Below the pieces are notes generated by a model, which worked only from the letters and a program-made list of their open reading frames with translations, had not been told where the DNA came from and did no database searches. The position numbers and the translations under genes are program-made. 33,091 nucleotides of DNA from Neobacillus jeddahensis. GTDB lineage: Bacteria; Bacillota; Bacilli; Bacillales; Cytobacillaceae. Below, piece after piece: positions 8,509-15,051 of this stretch. Position 1 is the stretch's first letter, and each line of letters starts with the position of its first letter. The stretch spans positions 1 through 33,091 of the forward strand of contig NZ_CCAS010000043.1 of assembly GCF_000612625.1 (NCBI RefSeq). Direction: 5' to 3'.

Positions 8509-8643
8509 TTGAAGCTATCGGAGTTTTTAGCTGGCATGACACTAATTTTTGGAGCGTGGTTAAGCGATAAAATCAGCGGCTCCGAGCCTAAAGCACCAGG
8601 AGCGAGAGTTTGTAATCTGAAACAAAAGAAGCCCCCTTGCTGA
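8509..8643 (+). CDS. Putative 44-residue protein
   Basis: A TTG start at 8509 follows a strong ribosome site (CTGGAGGGA, 8496-8502) at 6-7 bases. The product begins MKLSEFLAGMTLIFGAWL, a single amphipathic to hydrophobic helix, then a polar SDKISGSEPKAPGARVCN stretch and KQKKPPC. The stop codon lies inside the following terminator hairpin, so the last codons encode the left stem arm, which is unusual. The strong ribosome site and the membrane-like N-terminus are the only evidence. It is divergent from the MFS gene. I do not recognise it; it could be a small membrane protein or a decayed gene. Confidence 0.4.
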   Translation: MKLSEFLAGMTLIFGAWLSDKISGSEPKAPGARVCNLKQKKPPC

Positions 8644-8656
8644 CTAGCAAGGGGGC
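8631..8656. terminator. Bidirectional hairpin terminator
   Basis: GCCCCCTTGCT (8631-8641) and AGCAAGGGGGC (8646-8656) form a perfect 11-bp stem with a 4-base loop. On the minus strand it is followed by TTCTTTTGTTTC and ends the DksA/TraR gene, whose stop is 5 bases away; on the plus strand it overlaps the end of the small gene at 8509-8643. Confidence 0.8.
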
Positions 8657-8660
8657 AGGG

Positions 8661-9146
8661 TTACTTTATAGTGAACGATGAGTTCCCGTGTTCGCATTGC
8701 AGTTCATCCACTGTTTGAAGCCGTTCATCGCCTCTTTTATCATCCTTCGGGGTGGAAAAGGAGAGTTCAGTCTGATTACTAGAATCAGCCGCTTCATCAA
8801 ATCTCTTTTGCGCCTCTATAATACGTTTGGCATAGGGGAGAACTTTCAGCCGTTCAACAGGAATGTCCTTTCCTGTCTCTACACATTTGCCATATGTTCC
8901 GTCTTTGCATCGGTCTAGCGCTTCTTCTACCTCAGTTAAAATATGTTTAGCCGATTCCTTTATTGAAAATTGTACTTCCCGATCTTCCAATTGTGATGCG
9001 GTATCTGCAAAGTGGTTATCCAAGCTTGTCAGTTCCCCGTAATCCTCGAAGGAAAATGGCTGGTTCGCTTCGATCGCCTTCGTCAGTTCCTGTTTCATGC
9101 TTACTAATTTATTCTTAAAATAGGTGAGTTCCTTCTCTGTCCTCAT
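8661..9146 (-). CDS. DksA/TraR-family protein (YteA-like) lacking most zinc ligands
   Basis: A 161-residue protein: an N-terminal coiled coil (residues 1-80) with DNHFADTASQLEDRE, which is typical of the Bacillus YteA/YocK group of TraR/DksA proteins, then the segment GTYGKCVETGKDIPVERLKVLPYA (83-106), which is the zinc-finger region. In ordinary members this reads C-x2-C ... C-x2-C. Here only Cys88 remains; the partner position is Thr91, and the second pair near 109/112 is Ile and Ala. So the fold is probably kept without zinc. DksA proteins bind RNA polymerase; the role in Bacillus is unknown. Ribosome site GAGGG stands 6 bases from the ATG, and a strong terminator follows the stop. Monocistronic. 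Confidence 0.85.
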   Translation of the reverse strand: MRTEKELTYFKNKLVSMKQELTKAIEANQPFSFEDYGELTSLDNHFADTASQLEDREVQFSIKESAKHILTEVEEALDRCKDGTYGKCVETGKDIPVERLKVLPYAKRIIEAQKRFDEAADSSNQTELSFSTPKDDKRGDERLQTVDELQCEHGNSSFTIK

Positions 9147-9709
9147 GTTATTCCCTCGCCTTCGTTAACTTACTAAGCTTATATACCCTTTCAGCATAAA
9201 ATCTTAAACTTGTTTCTTAACGAATAACGATGCATAATTCGGATACTTCATAAAACAAAGGAAAGGTTTACTTTGAATTTACAAATGATTTATAACGAGT
9301 TCATAATTGACTAGTATACTAAAGATATAAAAAGTCATGCTAATGGAGGTCCATGATGATCGAATTCTTGATTCGACTGGTTATTCTCATTCCCATTTGC
9401 ACGCTTCTTTGACCTTACTCATGAATGAAGGCCCTTCTCTAACAGAATTTATCACGAATTGGAATTCCATCTTCAACAAATCCAGGGATTTCGGATTAAA
9501 TTCTACTTGCCCTTTCCCTACATTTGGATCTATTCATACCAGCCGATATCCCCTCTTTTACACATACTACAAAGTAAATTCCCAACATCATAGGTGGAAA
9601 AAATTGAAAAAAGAAGTAACAGGCATTTCTTAACGGGTTCCCTTTAGAATTGCAAACTAGTAAAACTCATAATAAAATGCACTTGAATTCACATTTAAAT
9701 TCTGAACTT
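9147..9709. other. Intergenic region with transcribed but unrecognised content
   Basis: No recognised gene, but a strong plus-strand terminator follows (9710-9758), so something is probably transcribed here. A good ribosome site (TGGAGGT, about 9345) precedes ATG 9353, which opens a 19-residue very hydrophobic peptide (MMIEFLIRLVILIPICTLL, 9353-9412). A 98-residue frame in another phase (9337-9633) uses the same region but starts before that ribosome site and has no recognisable composition. The peptide, a small RNA or a decayed gene are all possible. Confidence 0.35.
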
Positions 9710-9758
9710 CCCCGTAAATGTTAGACACGACTACTAACACTTACGGGGTGTTTTTTAT
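9710..9758 (+). terminator. Rho-independent terminator, plus strand
   Basis: A 15-bp stem (9710-9724 with 9734-9748, one mismatch) closes a 9-base loop and is followed by TGTTTTTTATT. It is one of the strongest in the window, yet no recognised gene lies upstream of it. Confidence 0.8.
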
Positions 9759-9993
9759 TGTTATATTAAGGTTCAGTTTTGCTCTTGCTACCTTTTCACA
9801 ATGGAAATGGGTGAAATAATTATTGGAGTGTATGTGAAATCGGGATGATTTATGGTTTTTAATGTAAGTTTGAAATTTATAGTTTGATGCTTTTCATAAA
9901 GAGCTGGTTATTTATGTTAAAATAAACACATAAATTTTGAAGATTTGTGGAATGAAGATAGTTTAATAACATATAAGGGAGTGGAATAGTAAA

Positions 9994-10371
9994 ATGCCGT
10001 TAGTAGGATTAATAGTTGTTATTATAATGGGCATAATTATGTCCACAAACGTTATTGATAATGATATTCGAAAATGGTTTGGAGTAGGGAAAATAGCTCA
10101 AAGAAAAAATTCCTTTACGAAATATGGGGTTTGGATAAAAATATCAATATTGTTGATATTTGCCATTGTTTTCTTTCGTATAGGAATAGAATCTCCCTAT
10201 ATATATATTGCAATTCTTTTATTTGGCGTAATTTACTACGGATTTGAAGCTATACTAGAGAAAAAATATAGTAAAAATTCTAAAGAATATTTAGTAACAT
10301 TTTTAATAGGATTACTCAAGGCTCTGCTTTTAATGATTGCAACTGTCATTTATCATTCGTTACCTCTTTAG
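9994..10371 (+). CDS. Small membrane protein, possibly DUF4181
   Basis: A 125-residue protein with four hydrophobic helices at about residues 3-18, 47-63, 69-86 and 100-120, and a cytosolic-looking segment DNDIRKWFGVGKIAQRKNSF after the first helix. Size and layout, with a basic loop followed by KYGVWIKI, resemble DUF4181 membrane proteins of Bacillus, though I am not sure of the family. Ribosome site AAGGGAG lies about 12 bases before the ATG. A second, frameshifted small membrane-protein gene begins only 20 bases after its stop, so the two probably formed an operon. No function can be given. Confidence 0.7.
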   Translation: MPLVGLIVVIIMGIIMSTNVIDNDIRKWFGVGKIAQRKNSFTKYGVWIKISILLIFAIVFFRIGIESPYIYIAILLFGVIYYGFEAILEKKYSKNSKEYLVTFLIGLLKALLLMIATVIYHSLPL

Positions 10372-10390
10372 ATAAGTATATAGGTAACGA

Positions 10391-10670
10391 ATGAATTGTT
10401 GTGACCTCTTGAGCGAGATGACACAGTTTTTGCTTGATAAAGTAGGACGATTTTTTCCAGTTAGAGACGTTCGTTTTCACATTGAGTGGACTACATGGCA
10501 GCAATTGTTAATCAGTTATACACTTTTTGGGGGTGTATAATGGTATATTGAAAGGAGTTTTAACCGGATTTTTACTAAGTCTTCCCGAAGCAATCATAAC
10601 GAAGGCTTATGCACCAATCATCGGATTTGGAGTCATTGGAGGGGCAATTATCGGTTGGATATTAGGGTAG
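10391..10670 (+). pseudogene. Small membrane-protein gene split by a frameshift at T5G5
   Basis: From ATG 10391 (or 10418, which reads MTQFLLDKVGRFFPVRDVRF) one frame runs as a soluble N-terminal part, HIEWTTWQQLLISYTLFGG, and stops at 10540. The next frame, open across the same point, continues as VYNGILKGVLTGFLLSLPEA and ends in IIGWILG with a stop at 10670. The junction is the run TTTTTGGGGG (10524-10533); with one G fewer the two halves join as LFGVYNGILKG into a single protein of about 93 residues with two membrane helices. This is either a real inactivating indel, a sequencing error in a homopolymer, or less likely a programmed slip. It follows the membrane-protein gene at 9994-10371 by 20 bases. 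Confidence 0.6.
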
Positions 10671-10835
10671 CTTGCTATCTTTTCCTAATTAAACAACAGT
10701 AAGATTTAGAAAGTAAGATTGTGAAAAAAGACACTTACACTACAGGCTGCGTTACTGAAACAAGGAATAATTAAAATCCATCTGTCCATTCGCGAACAGA
10801 AGGCTTTGTTTGTTGGTGGAGCGGAAGTCTTTTTA

Positions 10836-11273
10836 CTAATACTGCGGTTGCTCTGCTGGGACGTTCACTTGGAAATTAACGCCGAACTTGTCCTTTACTT
10901 GCCCATACAAGGGGCTCCAATCCGTCTTATGAAGGGGTACAATGACTTGTCCGCCGTCTTCCAAAGCGGCGAAGATTTCTCTAGCTCTAGCCTCTTCTTT
11001 GGGATGGATGGCCATCTGAATCGAATCGCCTGGCTGATAAGGCATGCCTTCGTATGTATCGCTGAACATGATATCTGCATCTCCGACTTTCAAGTGTGCA
11101 TGCATAACGCGATTCTTCATGTCATCCGTCAATGGATGATTCGGGTCCGCCGGCATATCTCCGTACGTCATGATACCCATCACTTTCCCGCCAAGCGCTT
11201 TCTCGTAAAAATAGACCGCTTCTTTTGCATTACCGTCAAAAAACAAATACGGGTTCAAACTAATTGACATCAT
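10836..11273 (-). CDS. PhnB/YjdN-like VOC-fold protein
   Basis: A 145-residue single VOC domain: SLNPYLFFDGNAKEAVYFYE, then GGKVMGIMTYGDMP, a VMHAHLKVGDADIMFSD strand pair and the closing YGQVKDKFGVNFQVNV. This is the PhnB branch of the glyoxalase/bleomycin-resistance superfamily; the C-terminal FGVNFQV and FDGNAKEA motifs are characteristic. Substrate unknown. ATG 11273 follows AAGGAGG by about 6 bases. About 90 bases upstream a sigma-A promoter carries a perfect GAACGTACGTTC palindrome in its spacer, so a repressor, probably TetR-like, may control it; no such regulator is in the window. A plus-strand frame over the same bases (10806-11267) is its antisense shadow. Confidence 0.88.
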   Translation of the reverse strand: MMSISLNPYLFFDGNAKEAVYFYEKALGGKVMGIMTYGDMPADPNHPLTDDMKNRVMHAHLKVGDADIMFSDTYEGMPYQPGDSIQMAIHPKEEARAREIFAALEDGGQVIVPLHKTDWSPLYGQVKDKFGVNFQVNVPAEQPQY

Positions 11274-11360
11274 TCAACGCCTCCTTAGTTCTATTTTTTT
11301 TCAATGCTTAAGTAATTTCTAACTAGCAGTAACTACCAATTATTATTACCATAAATATAC

Positions 11361-11388
11361 TTTATAACGAAGAACGTACGTTCGTCAA
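11361..11388 (-). promoter_or_regulatory. Promoter with embedded palindromic operator
   Basis: On the minus strand: -35 TTGACG (11383-11388), 16-base spacer, -10 TATAAA (11361-11366). The perfect 12-bp palindrome GAACGTACGTTC (11372-11383) fills the spacer and touches the -35. This is the classic position and shape of a repressor site such as those of TetR-family proteins, and it faces the VOC gene at 10836-11273. The remainder of 11274-11629 has no gene. Confidence 0.6.
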
Positions 11389-11471
11389 CAAAATATGATT
11401 AAATATTAATAATTTTTTAGGTTATCGTTTTTTTATCCCTAGCATTACATTTATGATTCCAAAAACTATGT

Positions 11472-11537
11472 AGTGGTAAACAGTCTATCATTCATTGGTA
11501 CACTTATAGTCATTCAGTGGTAAAAACTATGTCAAGG
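11472..11537. repeat. Three degenerate 22-bp direct repeats
   Basis: AGTGGTAAA (11472), ATTGGTACA (11494) and AGTGGTAAA (11516) recur at exactly 22-base intervals, each followed by a similar tail around GTCA/ATCA. The word AAAAACTATGT also occurs twice, at 11461 and 11522. They lie in the gap downstream of the TerD-like gene. No function is evident. Confidence 0.35.
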
Positions 11538-11629
11538 ATATAAGTTCTGGATCATTAATTCTAACCCCAAATAAACAAATGTGAGTATGAGTCCTTTTTA
11601 AGCTTGTAAATAGTTTATATAATTCTATT

Positions 11630-12876
11630 CTACTTGTAATCATTTTTTGGTCCTTTATCCATTATTACTTCTACCATATTGGAAGACCCCATCCTAAGTA
11701 TAGGTCTATTCTCTGAGTTCGGTTTACTATAAAGCTCCAATGGACTTATAATTACTCCTTCTGGCGTATTCTGAAGAATCCCAGGCACACAGGAATAAAT
11801 TCGATCATTATTATTGGCATTTTTGGCAGATATGGTAACGGAGGTTCCATTATGATTATCGATACTCATGGACACTGGGTATCTGTAGAATGAGCCTGTT
11901 CCATTTGACTGAGCGGAATACACCACCGGAACAACTGCCAGAATATCATTATTTAACCTTAATTTAATCACTTCTGTCTTCGTTGATCCGCTATTTCTCC
12001 TAACGTCTCCCATATGTTCCACTGCTCCGTTGCCAAAACTTCTGAGGGGAGGTATTCCTTTTGCCCCAAACATAGCAACATCTATCTGCCTGCCATTCTT
12101 TGTATAGACTAAAGCATATATATCATAATCTGTCCCAGACTTCAAGATACTGTAGCAGTAATTTCTGGTGTTTTTTCAATGATCACTGGCTTTTGACCTT
12201 TTTCGAGACTTACCTTACCCTTTACCTTTTCAAGACTGATCGTTGACAATATGTTTTGACTATTATTATTTTCAGGAATAGTTATAGTCTTTTCAGGTTC
12301 TTTTGGGATTTGTGTTTGAATCGTTTTAGGTTCAGAAGGCTTTTCTTGCTCATCCGATTCAACCTCAACGCCGTAATTTTTACATAACCCCTCAAGCCCG
12401 GAATCAAATCCGCGCCAGATTGATTTTACCTTTGTCTGACCATTCCTTAAATATAATTCTAATACGACAATGCCATTTTCATTTGTGAAACTAGATGGGG
12501 TTAACTGGATAATATGGTGATCAGTACATATTTCGGTCTTTAAATTCTTTACATTTGAAAATCCGGTGCTGTTATCCTCTGTAAGAGTGATCGCTATTTT
12601 CGTAATACCTTCAGGGACCTTACTCATGTCAAAATTAAGTTTATGTACTTTTGTATTACCTGCTATCTCAGATGGTAGAAGGGTAGCAACACCAGAAGAG
12701 CTCTCTGGTTGATTATAAAAGATAATCCCGCTATCTCCTTGTACCTTGTCTGAATCTGTTAGAAGGAAAGCTGTTAAGGAAATATCGATCGAATTAGAAA
12801 TTTCGTAGCTAACCGTAACATTACCTTTTGGAGAACTTAAAGCTGTATTGGCACCCATCTGGAAAAATTGATTCAT
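11630..12876 (-). pseudogene. Two-domain TerD-like stress protein gene, split by one frameshift
   Basis: The first frame (12876 to 12142, 244 residues) is a TerD-like beta-sandwich domain (residues ~15-160; ISLTAFLLTDSDKV, then FYNQPESSSGVATLLP and VPEGITKIAITLTED) plus a proline/lysine-rich linker ending EKTPEITATVS. The second (12145 to 11630) begins KSGTDYDIYALVYTKNG and is a second TerD-like domain (MGDVRRNSG, EVIKLRLNND). At the junction TCT-TGA-AGT would read TCT-TGG-AAG with one extra G, joining them as TVSWKSGTDYD, exactly as expected for this fold. The original protein was about 414 residues. TerD proteins bind calcium and respond to stress; the Asp ligands of the first domain look partly lost. 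Ribosome site GGGAG stands before ATG 12876. A damaged partial copy lies at 14739-14944. Confidence 0.8.
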
Positions 12877-12978
12877 TTATACCACTCCCTGCTTCTCTAT
12901 CCATTTATTGTCTAACAGTCTTTTTTTCAAAATTTCCCTCGTGATTGCATCTTAATCCATTACATCCAAATAGTTGAA

Positions 12979-14154
12979 TTAAAAAAAGTCAAAAAATGAT
13001 GATTTCAACGATGGGACCATTTTTTCGAATAGATCAATCTCCATCTCGGATCCTTTCAAGTACCCCATTTCATAAAGCTCCATCGGTTTTTTATATCCAA
13101 AAAGAATCGCTGAAAGGGAATTAATAGTTAAGCGAATCCCTTTTTTAGGAGGATGAACACATTGGCCACCAGTTTTTTCTTTAAATACCTTTATTTCGCC
13201 ATTTCCAATTAAATAGCTTCCATTATTCCAAGGGGCATGTGAATCTTCTAGATGTAGGAATAGCAACTCTTTTCCTGGTATAAAAGGAAATCTTTTTAAA
13301 CATTCCTCCGCATCAACGACCCTTGCCATAAAATAAGGGGTTACCTCTGTTTTTACCTTGGGCTGTGGCAGAAAATAAAGAAAAGGATCTTGACTGGCAA
13401 GCGTAATCGTCACGGTTTCCACCATAGAGTCATGCTGGCACATAAAATTCCATAGCCCGATTCTCGCTTCCTGGTCCATGGCAACGATCTCCTGTACATC
13501 CATTTTTCTTTCCTTCACATGGTAAAGAATATACCCTTTAGCCTCGTTCTCGGAATGGTAATAGACAGCCAGCTGCGAATCTTCATCATACACGTGATGT
13601 TTCCACCAATGGGTCTCGCGTTTTAGCATTCCGGTATGTTGAATGGCAAATTGTTGATACATCTTTTCAATTTCCTCATGATGAGTCTCTTTTGTATATC
13701 TTTTTATAAAACCTTGCTGGCTTTCGAGAAACTTCAGATCCTTATTTTCAATCGTTATTTTTTTCTGCTCACTTAATATTTCCCATCCAAATCTCCGATA
13801 AAAAGAGATATCAAATGGGTGTAAAAGCGATACGATTTGAGCATTTTCACGCATGTGCTTTAAAGCATCGATAATGAGTGTTTTTACATAACCGCTTCGT
13901 CGATATTCCGGGTATGTAGCAACACCGGCGATACCACCCATTTTCCAAACATCATCATTCATATGAACGTTTAATGGAATAATATGAAGTTTGGCAGCCA
14001 GAATATCCTCATCCCATATCCCTAAAATTTTATGGCTTCTCACCTTTTCTTTTCTAGCAGGTAAGTCAGATTCCGCAACCTTATATTGAAATGCATACAT
14101 TGACAGTTTTATAGATTCTAAGTATTCATCTTCTCTTACTTCCGTAACTAACAT
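12979..14154 (-). CDS. Eis-like GNAT N-acetyltransferase
   Basis: A 391-residue protein of the Eis type: two GNAT folds followed by an SCP2-like C-terminal domain. The acetyl-CoA site is in the first GNAT domain: GGIAGVATYPEYRRSGYVKTLI (residues ~73-94, containing the V-x-x-x-x-x-R-R-x-G-x-x motif). HPFDISFYRRFGWE is the usual continuation. The C-terminal region starting near residue 285 has the SCP2-like strands. Eis enzymes acetylate amines at several positions, in some species aminoglycosides; here the substrate is not known. ATG 14154 follows GGAGATGG by 6 bases, and the upstream acetyltransferase gene ends 26 bases away, so the two are probably cotranscribed. It sits between the TerD-like gene and its partial copy. 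Confidence 0.87.
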   Translation of the reverse strand: MLVTEVREDEYLESIKLSMYAFQYKVAESDLPARKEKVRSHKILGIWDEDILAAKLHIIPLNVHMNDDVWKMGGIAGVATYPEYRRSGYVKTLIIDALKHMRENAQIVSLLHPFDISFYRRFGWEILSEQKKITIENKDLKFLESQQGFIKRYTKETHHEEIEKMYQQFAIQHTGMLKRETHWWKHHVYDEDSQLAVYYHSENEAKGYILYHVKERKMDVQEIVAMDQEARIGLWNFMCQHDSMVETVTITLASQDPFLYFLPQPKVKTEVTPYFMARVVDAEECLKRFPFIPGKELLFLHLEDSHAPWNNGSYLIGNGEIKVFKEKTGGQCVHPPKKGIRLTINSLSAILFGYKKPMELYEMGYLKGSEMEIDLFEKMVPSLKSSFFDFF

Positions 14155-14180
14155 TTAGCACCATCTCCATCTTAAAGTTA

Positions 14181-14609
14181 CTATCCATTATTTTCATTTT
14201 TTGAAATTACAGTAAACATTCCCGTCATGTTAGGTGAGTAATCCTTAAAATCATATTTTTCATAGAATGATTCTTTACCTTGTGATGCAAACAAACCAAC
14301 AAACGCCTTATCTGGGGCATTCCGATGTATGTATTCGACCAAATTATTCATTATTTCTTTTCCAATGCCAAATTTCTGATAATCCGGATGAACCACTATA
14401 TCTTGAATATAGAAATAGATAGCCCCGTCTCCAACAATTCTCCCCATGCCAACAATTTGTTCGTTATCACTTACTGTGATGCTGTGGATAGAATTTCTTA
14501 ATGATGTTTCTGCCACTTCAAAATTCATATAATTAGTCCATCCCACAGAATCGCACAGATATTTGTATTCTTCCAATGTTGGAATGTTATTCTTAATCTC
14601 ATATTCCAT
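14181..14609 (-). CDS. GNAT-family N-acetyltransferase
   Basis: A 142-residue single-domain acetyltransferase that transfers acetyl from acetyl-CoA to an amine. The motif A region, IQDIVVHPDYQKFGIGKEIM (residues ~68-87), contains the Q-x-x-G-x-G pyrophosphate loop (QKFGIG), preceded by the GMGRIVGDGAIYFYI strands; FVGLFASQGKESFYEKYDFK is the usual motif B. Ribosome site GGAGGAT lies about 9 bases before the ATG. The Eis-like gene follows 26 bases downstream on the same strand. The substrate is unknown. Confidence 0.87.
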   Translation of the reverse strand: MEYEIKNNIPTLEEYKYLCDSVGWTNYMNFEVAETSLRNSIHSITVSDNEQIVGMGRIVGDGAIYFYIQDIVVHPDYQKFGIGKEIMNNLVEYIHRNAPDKAFVGLFASQGKESFYEKYDFKDYSPNMTGMFTVISKNENNG

Positions 14610-14738
14610 TAAATTGTATCCTCCAAGACCGCTATTTCACCAATTATATATATTTGATAAGGAAGCTAGATATGACATATATTGATTAAATGTCTATCTG
14701 TCTAGCAATTCCATTCTCAAATTTTATATCATTCTAGT

Positions 14739-14944
14739 CTACTTGTAATCATTGATTGGTCCTTTATCCATTATCACTTCTGGGTTAACTGAATATGGTT
14801 ATGTTCGGTACATATCTCGGCCTTTAAATTCTTTACATTTGAAAATCCCGTGCTATTATCCTCTGTAAGAGTAATCACTATTTTCGTAATACCTTCAGGG
14901 ACTTTGCTCATGTCAAAATTCATTTTATGTACTTTTGTATTACC
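14739..14944 (-). pseudogene. Scrambled partial copy of the TerD-like gene
   Basis: Two pieces match the gene at 11630-12876 closely at nucleotide level. Bases 14739-14781 repeat its last codons (EVIMDKGP-x-NDYK and stop). Bases 14782-14944 repeat the part around 12497-12660 (KVHKMNFDMSKVPEGITKIV, then TLTEDNSTGFSNVKN). They are joined directly, so everything between is missing, and the sense is preserved only piecewise. Differences are mostly synonymous, suggesting that the copy was once a functional paralogue. With the intact-order gene it brackets the two acetyltransferase genes. Nothing here can encode a working protein. Confidence 0.75.
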
Positions 14945-15018
14945 TCCCGAACCTCTTGTATTGTTCCCTCGCAGCCTAGATTGGTTAGCACCAAGATAAT
15001 TGCTTCATTTTGGTTCAT
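14920..15018 (-). other. Short frame running into the TerD remnant
   Basis: ATG 15018 is preceded by GGAGATT and reads MNQNEAIILVLTNLGCEGTI, then QEVREVIQKYIK and a stop. The last third is TerD-derived DNA in a foreign frame, so only the first ~24 residues are natural. They look like the helical start of a real protein of unknown family whose rest was lost when the TerD fragment was joined to it. Probably a gene-start remnant, perhaps still translated as a 32-residue peptide. Confidence 0.3.
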
Positions 15019-15051
15019 AATCTCCAATCTTTCTGGTTATTTAACTATTCA

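Noticed and set aside
9337..9633. 98-residue plus-strand frame before the strong terminator
   Set aside because: Start precedes the only good ribosome site, and the sequence shows no protein-like pattern; kept only as uncertain content of the region.
10806..11267. 153-residue plus-strand frame
   Set aside because: Antisense shadow of the VOC gene, which has clear motifs and a ribosome site.
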